A stretch of 64,000 bases of DNA from Halorubrum lipolyticum DSM 21995 (lineage in GTDB: Archaea; Halobacteriota; Halobacteria; Halobacteriales; Haloferacaceae): contig NZ_AOJG01000009.1 in assembly GCF_000337375.1 (NCBI RefSeq), positions 42,819 to 106,818 on the forward strand, given 5' to 3'. Below are positions 53,050 to 63,673 of this stretch, piece by piece. The position numbers and the translations under genes were made by a program. Position 1 is the first letter of the stretch, and each line of letters opens with the position of its first letter. The notes beneath the pieces were generated by a model. That model was not told the DNA's origin. It was given only the letters and a program-made list of their open reading frames with translations, and did no database searches.

Positions 53050-53988
53050 TTATTTATTCGCCTTTTTTACCAAACCTGGGGTCACAATCGCGTACAGGTA
53101 CCCCAGCACAACTGCCATAGTAAACGCACCGATCGCGACTAATTGCTTGATTGCAGCTCCAGACGGTGACCGGACAAGTCCCCGAAGCCGACGAGGCAGT
53201 CGATCGGCAAACAACCACTTGAGGTAATCTCCTTTGGCGTCGGGCGCATCCGGATACAGGAGATCCATTACACGCTTTGAGTACCCTTGCCAGAACGATC
53301 GGAACAGCAACCACCGGAAGTCCCCCCGGTAGTCGAATAAAGTGTGATACACAACCGAGTCTTCGGTGTACACCATTCCCTGTCCAAACTGCTCCAAAAG
53401 CCGAATCCCCACAGGTGCTTCATGTGCCTGCAGGTGCTTGTCGCCTTTTCGACCCGTGTTCGGATCATATCCACCAACCTCCAGAAACGCCTCGCGCCGG
53501 TACGAGATATTCGACCCGTACGTGTTCCGGACTTCTTCACCGTCATCCGCGAATCCCGGCTCGACGCACCCAACGAGCCAGTAGAACTCTTCGGGGAAAA
53601 ATTCCGGCCGCTCTCCCTGCCAGTTCGGACGTACATCGCCTCCTACTGCGATAGCGTCCGTCTCCTCGTACACGTCGACGAGCCTCGCGATCCAGTCCTT
53701 TTCGGCGACGCCGTCGTCGTCGATGAACGCGACGATCTCCCCAGACGCCAGCTCCGCGCCTCGTGTCCGGCTGTAGGAGATCCCCTGATTTTCGTCGTTA
53801 TCAGAAACAATGAGGTTCTCGCGGTCACCGAAGTCCTCGACTGCGCGTTCGTACACCTCGGGATTGCCGTCAATCACGAGCACGATCTCAATCGGATCGT
53901 AGGTCTGGGCGATGGCGCTCTCAACTGCCTCCGTGAAGACATCGTAGCGGTCAATCGTGTAGGTGCAGACGACGACGGAGACCTTCAT
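53050..53988 (-). CDS. aglG: AglG-like family 2 glycosyltransferase of N-glycan assembly
   Basis: 312 residues from the ATG at 53988. MKVSVVVCTYTIDRYDVFTE, VIDGNPEVYERAVEDFGD, NQGISYSRTRGAELASGEIV with FIDDDGVAEKDW (DxD), YWLVGCVEPGFAD, and TYGSNISYRREAF match AglG/AglI of Haloferax. One or two C-terminal membrane helices (about 280-305). In Haloferax AglG adds a hexuronic acid to dolichyl phosphate-linked glycan. Divergent from aglB with a 98-bp gap, the arrangement seen in other haloarchaea. Whether it is AglG or AglI cannot be settled by eye. Confidence 0.75.
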   Translation of the reverse strand: MKVSVVVCTYTIDRYDVFTEAVESAIAQTYDPIEIVLVIDGNPEVYERAVEDFGDRENLIVSDNDENQGISYSRTRGAELASGEIVAFIDDDGVAEKDWIARLVDVYEETDAIAVGGDVRPNWQGERPEFFPEEFYWLVGCVEPGFADDGEEVRNTYGSNISYRREAFLEVGGYDPNTGRKGDKHLQAHEAPVGIRLLEQFGQGMVYTEDSVVYHTLFDYRGDFRWLLFRSFWQGYSKRVMDLLYPDAPDAKGDYLKWLFADRLPRRLRGLVRSPSGAAIKQLVAIGAFTMAVVLGYLYAIVTPGLVKKANK

Positions 53989-54014
53989 TATCATCAACTT
54001 TGCTGTGCGGATCA

Positions 54015-54026
54015 ATAAGGATTCTG
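54015..54026 (-). promoter_or_regulatory. aglG promoter element identical to that of aglF
   Basis: ATAAGGATTCTG begins 27 nt before the start at 53988, the same bases and spacing as before the aglF-like gene at 18402. Confidence 0.6.
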
Positions 54027-54043
54027 AACCGGTTTCCGGGCGG

Positions 54044-54050
54044 TATATAA
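54044..54050 (+). promoter_or_regulatory. TATA box of aglB
   Basis: TATATAA lies 40 nt before the aglB ATG, suggesting a short leader of about 15 nt. It is back to back with the aglG promoter in the same gap. Confidence 0.6.
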
Positions 54051-54086
54051 CAAGCCTTATGGACGTTTTGGTAGTGCAATCGTGTA

Positions 54087-57000
54087 ATGAGTCAGCAAAC
54101 CGACGCCGTTGGAAACGAGGGGGAATCCTCCCTCGACACGCTCCGACGGTGGTATCACGTCCCTGTCCTCCTCGGGACGCTTGCGTTCATGTTGTGGACC
54201 CGCCTTCGGTCGTACGGTAATTTCATTCAAAATGGTGAAGTCTACTTCCGCGGTAACGATCCGTGGTACCACCTCCGCGAAACAAACTACCTCCTCGAAA
54301 ACTGGCCGAATACGCTTCCATTCGATGTCTGGACTGGTTTCCCAATCGGCAATCAAGTTGGCCAGTTCGGCACTCTTTGGGACCACATCTTAGCAATTAG
54401 CATCTGGATCGCTCGCCCGATCATGGGGAGCACCGAAGAGGTCATGCTCATCATGGCGCCAATCGCTGGGACCCTCGTCGCGATTCCGACCTACTTCATC
54501 GCGCGCCGGTTCGTCGATCGGTTCGCAGCGCTCGCCGCGGTCATCGTACTCGCACTCTTATCAGGTACCTTCTTCAGCTACAGCCTCGTCGGCTTCCCGG
54601 ATCATAGCGCGGCCGAGGTCCTCTTTCAGAGTCTGGCCGTCCTCGCGTTCCTCGTCGCCTTCGCAGTCGCCGACCGCGAAGCACCCGTCTGGGAGCTGGT
54701 AATCGACCGCGACTGGACCGCACTCAAGCGTCCGGCCGCGTACGCAGCCGCTGCCGGCGTCGCCCTCGGCCTCTACATGTGGACGTGGCAGCCGGGCGTC
54801 CTCATGGTCGGGTTTACTGGCGTCTTCCTAGCGGTCAAGATCACGAGCGACGTGTCCCACGGAACAAGCCCCGAACCGACCGTCTTTGTGGGTGCGATCG
54901 CAATGGCTGTCTCCGGCCTCATGCAAGTGATCCCCCTCAATCAGTTCGCATTCTCACCCACCGGCTACTCTTTACTCCAGATCGTCCTCCCACTTGGTGT
55001 CGCGGTCGGCAGCGTCTTCCTCGCGTGGCTCGCCCGACAGTGGGAGTCGCGAGATCTCGACACCGCAAGTTATCCGCCCGCAGTCGGCGGACTCATCCTC
55101 GCGTCCGCAGGCGTCGTCTGGCTCGCGATCCCGTCACTGTGGTCAACCCTCGTAAGTAACCTCCTGAATTTCGTCGGCTTCAGTGCGAGCGCCTCGTTCC
55201 AAACGATCGGTGAAGGCCAACCCCCCCTCCAAGAGGCCGCCTTCTCTGATTTCGTCCTCTCTCAGTACGGCCTCGCGTTCTTCCTCGCGCTCGCCGCAGT
55301 CCTCTATATCGTCGCCCGCCCCCTCTACCGCTCTGACGACACCAACCACACGCTCTACATCCCGGCCGCGCTCGCCGTGGTCGGCTCCGTCTACGCGGTC
55401 CCCCAACTGTACGACGCCATCGGCGGCGTCGTCGGCGTGAGCTGGCAGGTGGTCGGACTCGTCATCGCCGCGGCGTTCCTCGTCGGTACCACGTTCCTCG
55501 TCGAGTACGACACCGAAGAACTCTACTTCGTCGTGTGGGCGGCGTTCATCGGGAGCGCCGCGTTCACCCAGACCCGCTTCAACTACTACCTCGCGGTGAT
55601 CGTCGCGGTCGGGACCGCGTACTTCCTGCAGGTGAGCTTCGACGCGCTCGATCTCTCCTCACTCGACGCGCTCCGAAATGTCGAGGGGTGGCAGGTTCTC
55701 ACCATCGCCGCGGTGCTCGCGATCCTCATCGTCCCGCTCGTCGGCGTCGCCACGCCCGTCTGGACCGCCGGCAACTCCACGCAGCCCGGGAGCGTCACGG
55801 AGTGGGACGAGGGGCTCCAGTGGATGAACGACGAGACGCCCACGCCGGGCGAACTCGAGGGCGCCGACAACCCGATGGAGCTGTACGGCACCTACGAGCG
55901 CCCCGCTGACGGCGACTTCGACTACCCCGAAGGCGCGTACGGCGTGCAGTCGTGGTGGGACTACGGCCACTGGATCACCACGCGCGCCGAGCGCATCCCG
56001 AACGCGAACCCGTTCCAGCAGAACGCGGGCGCGGCCGCTGACTACCTCCTCGCGCCGAGCGAGGCGGAGTCGACCGAGGTCCTCGCGAGCCAGAGCGACG
56101 AGGGCGCAAACACCCGCTACGTGATGGTCGACTGGCAGATGGCCTCGCCGAACTCGAAGTTCAACGCACCGGTCACCTTCTACTCGGGGAACGAGACGGT
56201 GCAGGACTTCAACGAACGGCTCTACCAGCAGACGGAGCAGGGCGGCTTCCAACCGGTCCTCCAAACGCGGACCCAGCGCTACCACGAGAGCCAGATGATC
56301 CGGCTGTACCAGCACTACGGGAGCGCGGTCGACCCCGAGCCGGTCGTCGTCGACTGGGAGTCGCAGACCGCCCAGACCAGCGACGGCGGACAGGTCGAGA
56401 TCGGCGTCGTGTCGGGCGACGGCGGGGCCATCCAACAGTTCGACAACATGTCCGCGGCGCGGTCGTACGTCGAGGAGGACGGCTCCGCGCAGGTCGGTGG
56501 CGTCATGGGCCTCCCCAGCGAGCGCGTCGAGGCGCTCGAACACCACCGGCTCGTCCACGCCACGCAGTCGCCGGGGCAGTCGCCGTACGCCCAGCAGGCC
56601 GCCGTCCTCGCCCAGCGGTTCGGCGTCGACCTGCAGTCGGTGTTCGGCGAGACCCTCTTCGGGGCGTATCAAGACAACTTCGTGAAGACGTTCGAGCGAG
56701 TCCCCGGCGGGACGATCGAGGGCTCGGGCGCGACGCCCGGCGAGGAGGTCGAAGCGACCGTCGAGATGGAAAAGCCCACGGGACAGACGTTCGAGTACAC
56801 CCAGTACGCCGAGGCCGACGAGAACGGGAACTTCGAGCTGACGGTCCCGTACTCGACGACGGGCTACGACGAGTTCGGCCCCGAGAACGGCTACACGAAC
56901 ACGAGCGTCCGCGCCACCGGCCCCTATAACGTCACCACCGAACAGACCACCGACGACGACCTCTACACGACCCAGCGCGTCGGGCAGGTCGAGGTGACCG

Positions 57001-57212
57001 AGGGCCAGGTCGTCGGCGAAGACGACGCGGCGGCGACGGTCGAACTCGAAGAGGAGGTCGTCGACTGCCCGAGCGGCGACCCCGAGTGTCCGGTTGACCA
57101 GAGCGACGACGGCGGGAACAACGACGGCAACACCACCAACGAGACCGCCTCGGTGGCCGCCGGTGACTCGGTCACCAGCGAGTCGATCGGCCTCGACAGC
57201 GCGAGCGCGTAA
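54087..57212 (+). CDS. aglB: Oligosaccharyltransferase AglB
   Basis: 1041 residues. About 13 helices (20-580), with first-loop motif RGNDPWYHLRETNYLLENWP (metal-binding DxD-type Asp) and GFPDHSAAE; then the WWDYG catalytic-site motif in QSWWDYGHWITTRAERIPNA (about 622-640) and the globular domain, with a diverged DK/MI-like helix region. The C-terminal 200 residues form a beta-rich extension (GTIEGSGATPGEEVEATVEM) and an Asn/Asp tail with sequons. It moves the lipid-linked glycan onto Asn of exported proteins such as the S-layer. Followed 6 nt later by DUF368. Confidence 0.97.
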   Translation: MSQQTDAVGNEGESSLDTLRRWYHVPVLLGTLAFMLWTRLRSYGNFIQNGEVYFRGNDPWYHLRETNYLLENWPNTLPFDVWTGFPIGNQVGQFGTLWDHILAISIWIARPIMGSTEEVMLIMAPIAGTLVAIPTYFIARRFVDRFAALAAVIVLALLSGTFFSYSLVGFPDHSAAEVLFQSLAVLAFLVAFAVADREAPVWELVIDRDWTALKRPAAYAAAAGVALGLYMWTWQPGVLMVGFTGVFLAVKITSDVSHGTSPEPTVFVGAIAMAVSGLMQVIPLNQFAFSPTGYSLLQIVLPLGVAVGSVFLAWLARQWESRDLDTASYPPAVGGLILASAGVVWLAIPSLWSTLVSNLLNFVGFSASASFQTIGEGQPPLQEAAFSDFVLSQYGLAFFLALAAVLYIVARPLYRSDDTNHTLYIPAALAVVGSVYAVPQLYDAIGGVVGVSWQVVGLVIAAAFLVGTTFLVEYDTEELYFVVWAAFIGSAAFTQTRFNYYLAVIVAVGTAYFLQVSFDALDLSSLDALRNVEGWQVLTIAAVLAILIVPLVGVATPVWTAGNSTQPGSVTEWDEGLQWMNDETPTPGELEGADNPMELYGTYERPADGDFDYPEGAYGVQSWWDYGHWITTRAERIPNANPFQQNAGAAADYLLAPSEAESTEVLASQSDEGANTRYVMVDWQMASPNSKFNAPVTFYSGNETVQDFNERLYQQTEQGGFQPVLQTRTQRYHESQMIRLYQHYGSAVDPEPVVVDWESQTAQTSDGGQVEIGVVSGDGGAIQQFDNMSAARSYVEEDGSAQVGGVMGLPSERVEALEHHRLVHATQSPGQSPYAQQAAVLAQRFGVDLQSVFGETLFGAYQDNFVKTFERVPGGTIEGSGATPGEEVEATVEMEKPTGQTFEYTQYAEADENGNFELTVPYSTTGYDEFGPENGYTNTSVRATGPYNVTTEQTTDDDLYTTQRVGQVEVTEGQVVGEDDAAATVELEEEVVDCPSGDPECPVDQSDDGGNNDGNTTNETASVAAGDSVTSESIGLDSASA

Positions 57213-57218
57213 CTCACC

Positions 57219-58163
<945 letters not shown>

Positions 58164-58258
58164 CCGTCGCCGGCACACGGTCAGTGGTTCTCTTCGCGAC
58201 TTCGACTCGCTCTCCGGGGACCGCACATTAAAGTCGGGACTCATCGAAGCCGAGACTG

Positions 58259-59410
58259 ATGCGAACGCGCCGGACCCTGCTGGCATCGGGTATCGCCGGG
58301 CTCGCGGGAGTCGCCGGGTGTGCCGCCACGCCGCCGACTGCAGATGGCGAGAGCCGCGAAGCGGCCGGTGACACCGCCGACGCGAGCGACGACTCTGACA
58401 CCGCAGACCCCGACGCGACCCGGATCGGGTTCGTCGGCGACCTGATGCTCGGCCGGAGCGTCAACGAGCGGTGGGCCGACGACGACCCCGAGAACGTCTG
58501 GGGAACGACGCTCTCGCGACTCCGCGACCTCGACGGTCTCGTCGGCAACCTGGAGTGTTGCGTCTCCGATCGCGGGACGCGCTGGCCGGACAAGGGATAC
58601 TACTTCCGGTCGGATCCCGCCTTCGCCGTACCCGCGCTGGAGGCCGCGGGCGCCTCGTTCGTCTCGCTCGCGAACAACCACGTCCTCGACTACGGCGAGC
58701 CCGCGCTCCGCGACACCGACGCGCATCTGACCGAGGCCGGAATCGCCCACGCCGGTTCCGGCACCGACCGCGAGTCCGCGCTCGAACCCGCGCTGTTCGA
58801 GGCTGGCGACCTCACCGTCGCCGCCTTCGGCCTCACCGATCAGTCTCGGGAGTTCGCGGCGGGGGCGTCGACGGCGGGGACCTCCTTCGCGACGCTCGAC
58901 CCCGCCAGATCCGCGACGCGCTCGCTCGTCGAGGCGATCCTCGACCGCGCGGCGGCCCGCGACCCCGACCTCGTCGTCGCCTCGCTCCACTGGGGACCGA
59001 ACTGGGAGACGGAGCCGCGGGCCGTCCACGAGCGGTTCGGCCGGTGGCTGATCGAGCGCGGCGTCGACGTCGTCCACGGCCACAGCGCGCACGTGCTGCA
59101 GGGCGTCGAGGTGTATCTGGGGCGCCCGATCATCTACGACGCGGGCGACTTCGTCGACGACTACGTCAGCTATCAGGACCGCCAGGGCGTCCGCAACAAG
59201 CGGAGCGCCCTCTTCGAGCTGGTCGCGCGCGACGGCGGACTCGACGAGCTGGTCGTCGAGCCGATCGAAATCGTCGACGAGGCGGCGACGCTGGCGGACG
59301 ACGAGGTCTCCGAGTGGGTGCGGGACACCCTCGCAGAGCGTTCTGCGGTGTTCGAGACTGAAATTGAGCAGAGCGACGACCAGTTGGTGTTTCCGCTGGG
59401 CGAGGAGTAA
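58259..59410 (+). CDS. CapA/PgsA-like metallophosphatase-fold lipoprotein
   Basis: 383 residues. Tat signal MRTRRTLLASGIAGLAGVAG with lipobox Cys at 21, then an acidic Asp/Ala linker, then a CapA domain (about 55-340): RIGFVGDLMLGRSVNERW, DGLVGNLECCVSD, VSLANNHVLDYGE, VVASLHWGPNWETEP and VVHGHSAHVLQGVEVYLG, carrying the Asp, His and Asn of a metal site. CapA-type proteins act in poly-gamma-glutamate or capsule export and turnover. Leaderless start supported by TATA-like ATTAAAG (about 58227-58233). Confidence 0.88.
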   Translation: MRTRRTLLASGIAGLAGVAGCAATPPTADGESREAAGDTADASDDSDTADPDATRIGFVGDLMLGRSVNERWADDDPENVWGTTLSRLRDLDGLVGNLECCVSDRGTRWPDKGYYFRSDPAFAVPALEAAGASFVSLANNHVLDYGEPALRDTDAHLTEAGIAHAGSGTDRESALEPALFEAGDLTVAAFGLTDQSREFAAGASTAGTSFATLDPARSATRSLVEAILDRAAARDPDLVVASLHWGPNWETEPRAVHERFGRWLIERGVDVVHGHSAHVLQGVEVYLGRPIIYDAGDFVDDYVSYQDRQGVRNKRSALFELVARDGGLDELVVEPIEIVDEAATLADDEVSEWVRDTLAERSAVFETEIEQSDDQLVFPLGEE

Positions 59411-59575
59411 GGCACAGTTGCCGTCAGAAACCGACACCGCAGGAGGTTCTCCACAGTTTTCTCCGTTAGCCCAACGAACAGACTGTTTCATTCAAACACC
59501 CTGCAAACGAAGAGCAATCTCGTATATGTGTGATCTGTCCAAAGAAATAATAGATCACAACGCGTACCGTCACTC

Positions 59576-60133
59576 ATGACTGACCGTGGCCTCGGGTCTT
59601 GGACCGACGACCTCTCTGCCCGTGAACGAGTCAGAGAGATTGCGACGACGCTCACCGAGGCGCGCTCTGTCGAGTGGGTGCGAAAGGAAGCGCAGGTGTC
59701 CGCGTGGCAAACCGCGAAAGACGAACTCGAGATGCTCGTCGAATTCGGGCAACTACAGGCCGTCGACGGCGACGACGGACACACCAAGTACGCACCGAAC
59801 TACCAGCTGCGCTACTTCAGCGAAGTGACCGAGCTGATCAACACGCATACGCGGGAGGAACTCCGCGAGGAGATCGCGAACATTCAGTCGGAGATCGACG
59901 AGTGGAAGACCGAGTACGAGGTCGAATCACGCGATGAGTTAGAATCGACGCTCGCAGATGACGGTCTTGACAGCACGGCGATCCGAGAACGCAACCGTAT
60001 CCTTCGCCGGTGGGAACGCTACGAGGATAATAAACGCCTGCTCAAACACGCACTCGAGCTCTACGACGACGCCCGAGAACTCTACCCGGGCCAGAACGGA
60101 CCGTCGAATTCGTCGATTCCACTCTCACAGTAG
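59576..60133 (+). CDS. Winged-helix DNA-binding-like protein (copy 2 of the two-gene unit)
   Basis: 185 residues. GLGSWTDDLSARERVREIAT, the helix-turn-helix WVRKEAQVSAWQTAKDELEM, then IANIQSEIDEWKTEYEVESR and LLKHALELYDDAREL align segment by segment with the protein at 16573. TATA-like AATAATAG at 59546-59553 gives a leaderless start. It sits 7 nt before the GWHQD-motif gene. Its sequence is clearly diverged from copy 1, so the two pairs are old paralogues, not a fresh duplication. Confidence 0.75.
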   Translation: MTDRGLGSWTDDLSARERVREIATTLTEARSVEWVRKEAQVSAWQTAKDELEMLVEFGQLQAVDGDDGHTKYAPNYQLRYFSEVTELINTHTREELREEIANIQSEIDEWKTEYEVESRDELESTLADDGLDSTAIRERNRILRRWERYEDNKRLLKHALELYDDARELYPGQNGPSNSSIPLSQ

Positions 60134-60140
60134 CCGACGG

Positions 60141-60647
60141 ATGATATTTCTCGCAAATCGGACGAACCTCGATAAGCGAACGCTGCTCTCCAGGATTTTC
60201 AATCGGTTGCAGACACAGATCTCCTCAGGTGATTCTCCAGTTGAGCAGGTCTGGTATCACACGTCGGCCGGAAACAAGGTCGGCGTCCGGGCCACGATCG
60301 CACCCGCGATGTTCCTCGGAACGGCGTACCCCGTCGACGAGGCGGAACTGCAAGTCACATTCGACTTCCCGCAGTCCCATTCGTACGACTTCTACCGGAT
60401 TCAGTGGGTCGAATCCGACCGGGACCTCATGGTGGGGTGGCATCAGGACGAAACGCATACCGACCTCGGAGCGTGCCACTTCCAGATCGATTCCCGAGGA
60501 GAAACGGTGCTGCGCAAGGAAGCGGCGTTTCTCGATGCGCATCCACTCAACGTGTTCGATCGTCGAATAGACGATCTCGTGGACGTACTCGACGCGCTGA
60601 CGTGGGACGATGGGGTCCCGAGCCTTCCAGCGGGAGGAGTGAAATAA
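60141..60647 (+). CDS. GWHQD-motif protein of unknown function (copy 2)
   Basis: 168 residues from the ATG at 60141. LDKRTLLSRIFNRLQTQISS leads to a beta-rich part with EAELQVTFDFPQSHSYDFYR and the motif VGWHQDETHTDLGACHFQID at about 111-130, the same as in the copy-1 protein. The C-terminal helix (DRRIDDLVDVLDALTW) also corresponds. Soluble, no signal. Outside the motif the two copies are weakly similar, as expected of a toxin or nuclease family under diversifying pressure, but its activity is unknown. Confidence 0.65.
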   Translation: MIFLANRTNLDKRTLLSRIFNRLQTQISSGDSPVEQVWYHTSAGNKVGVRATIAPAMFLGTAYPVDEAELQVTFDFPQSHSYDFYRIQWVESDRDLMVGWHQDETHTDLGACHFQIDSRGETVLRKEAAFLDAHPLNVFDRRIDDLVDVLDALTWDDGVPSLPAGGVK

Positions 60648-60716
60648 CCCGCTCATTTCGACCCCGCTCCCTGCTGGCGTCCAAACGCTATTGGGTCACT
60701 GCCGTCAAGGCCGACC

Positions 60717-61739
60717 GTGACGAACACCAACCGCGAGTGGCTGCTCGCCGAGCGACCCGACGGCGAGCCCGACATGGACAGCTTCGAACTGCGCGAGACG
60801 GACGTTCCGTCGCCTGCCCCCGGCGAACTCCTCGTCCGAACGCGATTCCTCTCGGTCGACCCGTACATGCGCGGCCGGATGCGCGACGCGGAGTCGTACG
60901 CGGAGCCGTGGGACGTCGGCGACGCGCTCAAAGGCGGGGTCGTCGGCGAAGTGGTCGAGAGCGCGAGCGACGCCTACGACGCGGGCGACCTCGTGACCGG
61001 CGAGGGACGGTGGGCCGACTACGCGACGCTCGACGCCGACGAGGTCGCCCCGGTCGACCCGTCGGTCGCCGACCCGGAGGCGTACCTCGGCGTGCTCGGC
61101 ATGCCGGGACGGACCGCCTACTTCGGTCTGCTGGAGGTCGGCGAGCCCAAGCCCGGCGACACGGTCGTCGTCTCCGGCGCCGCGGGCGCGGTCGGGTCGG
61201 TCGTCGGTCAGATCGCCAAGCGCAACGGTTGTCGCGTGGTCGGCTTCGCCGGATCCGACGAGAAGACGGCGTGGCTCACGGACGACCTCGGCTTCGACGC
61301 CGCGATCAACTACAAGACGACCGACGACTACCGCGCCGCGCTCGCTGAGGCCGCGCCCGACGGCGTCGACGTCTACTACGACAACGTCGGCGGTCCCATC
61401 ACGGACGCCGTGTTCACGCAGCTGAACCTCGACGCGCGGGTCGCGGTCTGCGGGCAGATCGCCCACTACAACGACGAGGAGGTCCCGACCGGGCCGCGGA
61501 AGCTCCCGGGGCTCATCGCGGTGCGAGCCAAGGTCGAGGGACTGCTCATCGGCGATTTCGCGACCCGATTCGGCGAGGCGAGCGAGCGGCTCGGGCGCTG
61601 GGTCGCGAGCGGCGAGCTCGAACACCGCGAGACCGTCGTGGAGGGGTTGGAAAACGCTCCCGACGCCTTCCTCGGGCTCTTCTCTGGCGACAACATCGGC
61701 AAGCAGGTGGTGCGGGTGTCGGCCGGGGACGAGGAGTAG
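60717..61739 (+). CDS. Zinc-free MDR oxidoreductase, CurA/prostaglandin-reductase type
   Basis: 340 residues from a GTG. NREWLLAERPDGEPDMDSFE, FLSVDPYMRGRM, GGVVGEVVESASDAYDAGDL, then VVVSGAAGAVGSVVGQIAKR as the NADP Rossmann loop, with YYDNVGGPITDAVF and CGQIAHYNDE, all typical of NADP-dependent double-bond reductases of the medium-chain family. The zinc-binding Cys residues are missing, as normal for this group. Likely reduces enone or quinone substrates. No link with the glycan genes is evident. Confidence 0.92.
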   Translation: MTNTNREWLLAERPDGEPDMDSFELRETDVPSPAPGELLVRTRFLSVDPYMRGRMRDAESYAEPWDVGDALKGGVVGEVVESASDAYDAGDLVTGEGRWADYATLDADEVAPVDPSVADPEAYLGVLGMPGRTAYFGLLEVGEPKPGDTVVVSGAAGAVGSVVGQIAKRNGCRVVGFAGSDEKTAWLTDDLGFDAAINYKTTDDYRAALAEAAPDGVDVYYDNVGGPITDAVFTQLNLDARVAVCGQIAHYNDEEVPTGPRKLPGLIAVRAKVEGLLIGDFATRFGEASERLGRWVASGELEHRETVVEGLENAPDAFLGLFSGDNIGKQVVRVSAGDEE

Positions 61740-61812
61740 CGAGGCACCGATACGCTGACGCTCGTCTCGACGCCACAGAGCGCAGATATCTGATCGACAT
61801 AAGGGTATATTG

Positions 61813-61835
61813 ACAGTCGTGTCGTACACGACTGT
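61813..61835. promoter_or_regulatory. Perfect palindromic operator-like site
   Basis: ACAGTCGTGT (61813-61822) and ACACGACTGT (61826-61835) are perfect inverted arms around CGT. A TATA-like GTATATT (about 61804-61810) lies just upstream and an ATG directly follows at 61836, so a dimeric regulator bound here would cover the transcription start. Confidence 0.6.
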
Positions 61836-61960
61836 ATGAGCGAGTTCGAGGAGGGGCTCCGCGAGCGACGTCACCGCGGAGGAGGTGGCGATCGACGCCG
61901 AGGTGCGCGGCGATATCCCCCGCGAGACCCGTAGAGAGGGCTCAAAGCGCTCACTCCGTT
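61836..61960 (+). pseudogene. Frameshifted small-gene remnant
   Basis: From the ATG at 61836 the frame reads MSEFEEGLRER and then turns Arg-rich; the next frame continues DVTAEEVAIDAEVRGDIPR and is open. A single-base shift near 61868 would join the two into one acidic peptide. The operator and TATA box in front suggest a once-regulated gene, perhaps of the regulator itself. The family is unknown. Confidence 0.3.
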
Positions 61961-62005
61961 CCCCTTGGATCGGTGTTTTTGTACCGCGTCCCCGGATGAA
62001 GGGAC

Positions 62006-63673
62006 ATGCTACACAGTACCGGGCCGCTGCTGTCGATCGACGTCGGCGAGCGGACGACGGCCGAGACCGACATCACGGGCGTTCAGGAGCGGTACATCGG
62101 CGGGCGAGGCGTGGCGACGCGGCTCGCGCACGAGCGGGTCCCGTTCGACGCGGACCCGCTCGGTCCCGAGAACCGCGCGGTGTTCACCACCGGGCCGATG
62201 CAGGCGTCCCGGATGAGCTTCACGGGGCGGACGAACTGCACCGCGCTCTCGCCGCTGACGGACGGGCTCCTCTCGTCGAACGCCGGCGGGTTCGTGTCGC
62301 GCCACCTCGCGGCGACGGGGTACGGGGCGATCGAGCTGGCGGGGGCGAGCGACGAGCTGGTCGTCGTTCACGTGCGCGACGACGGCGTGGAGTTCGAGGC
62401 CGTCCCGGAGCTCGTCGGGGCGACCGTCTCGGAGACGACGGGGTATCTGGAAGAGGAACGCGACATCTCCAAGGAGCAGACCGCCGTGATCGGGCCCGCC
62501 GGCGAGCACGAGGTCCGATTCGCATCGGTCATGACGACCGAGGAGCGCGCGTTCGGTCGCGGCGGGCTGGGGGCGGTCCTCGGCTCGAAGAACGTCAAGG
62601 GAGTCACGTTCGGCGGCGACTCGGCGCCCGACCTCGAGATCTCGGCGACCGCCGACGACGTCCACCGCGAGGCCGCCACCGAGGACCACATCATGAAAGA
62701 GCAGGGGACGGTGGCCGTGATGGACCTCGCCAACGAGATGGACGGGTTGCCGTCGTACTACTTCTCCGAGCGCTCCTTCGAGGGCGTCGAGGGGATCAAC
62801 GGCGCCGCCGTCGCGGAGAAGAAGTACAAGAAGGGGACGTGCTCAGCGTGCGCGTTCGCCTGCAAGCTCCCGACCCGCGACGAGGCGCGCGGCGTCGAGA
62901 CCGAGGGCCCGGAGTTCGAGGTGGCGATGGCGTTCGGCTCGAACTCGGGGATCGACGACGTCGTCGACGTGATGGAGTCGAACCGGCTCTGCGACGAGTA
63001 CGGGCTCGACGCCATCTCCGCGGGCAACACGATCGCGGCGTACCTCGCCGCCGAGGACGAGTTCGGCAACCGCGAGCTCATCTGGGACCTCGTCGAGAAG
63101 ACCGCCCACCGCGAGGGCGTGGGCGACCAACTTGCGGAGGGGATCGGTCGGATCCACGAGGAGCTCGGCGTGGGCAACTGGTCGGTGAAGAACATGGACT
63201 TCGCGGCCCACGAGGGTCGGCTCCTCCACGGGCAGGCGCTCTCGTACGCGGTCGCGAACCGCGGCGCCGACCACATGTACGCGACGTTCTACTCCGTCGA
63301 GTACCCCCTCGTCGAGGAAGACGAGGCGATGGCGCCCGCGGGGTTCGAGGGGAAGGCCGAGCGGCTCGTCGAGCGCGAGAACCTGATGGCGCTCAACGAC
63401 AGCGGCGTCGTCTGCAAGTTCTCGCGCGACTTCATGACGCCCGAGCGCTACGAGCTGCTCTTCGACGCCGACTTCGAGGAGCTGCTCGCGGCGGGCGCGC
63501 GGACGGTCACCTTAGAGCGCCACTTCAACAACCGGCGCGGGATCGACGGCGACGACGACCGCCTCCCGTACGAAGCGGAGCTCCCCGGCCTCGACGACGC
63601 CATCGACTCGTACTACGAGCTCCGCGGGTGGAACGAGGACGGGACGGTTCCGGACTCGGCGCTACCCGCGTAA
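62006..63673 (+). CDS. Aldehyde ferredoxin oxidoreductase (tungsten) family protein
   Basis: 555 residues. LLSIDVGERTTAETDIT and YIGGRGVATRL start the N-terminal AOR domain; the 4Fe-4S ligands are in GTCSACAFACKLP (CxxCxxxC, about 278-290) and a distal Cys in SGVVCKFSRD. VGDQLAEGIG and DFAAHEGRLLHG lie in the pterin-binding half. AOR enzymes oxidise aldehydes and pass electrons to ferredoxin, using a tungsten bis-pterin cofactor. The protein is slightly short of the usual about 600 residues. It is not linked to the glycan genes. Confidence 0.92.
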   Translation: MLHSTGPLLSIDVGERTTAETDITGVQERYIGGRGVATRLAHERVPFDADPLGPENRAVFTTGPMQASRMSFTGRTNCTALSPLTDGLLSSNAGGFVSRHLAATGYGAIELAGASDELVVVHVRDDGVEFEAVPELVGATVSETTGYLEEERDISKEQTAVIGPAGEHEVRFASVMTTEERAFGRGGLGAVLGSKNVKGVTFGGDSAPDLEISATADDVHREAATEDHIMKEQGTVAVMDLANEMDGLPSYYFSERSFEGVEGINGAAVAEKKYKKGTCSACAFACKLPTRDEARGVETEGPEFEVAMAFGSNSGIDDVVDVMESNRLCDEYGLDAISAGNTIAAYLAAEDEFGNRELIWDLVEKTAHREGVGDQLAEGIGRIHEELGVGNWSVKNMDFAAHEGRLLHGQALSYAVANRGADHMYATFYSVEYPLVEEDEAMAPAGFEGKAERLVERENLMALNDSGVVCKFSRDFMTPERYELLFDADFEELLAAGARTVTLERHFNNRRGIDGDDDRLPYEAELPGLDDAIDSYYELRGWNEDGTVPDSALPA

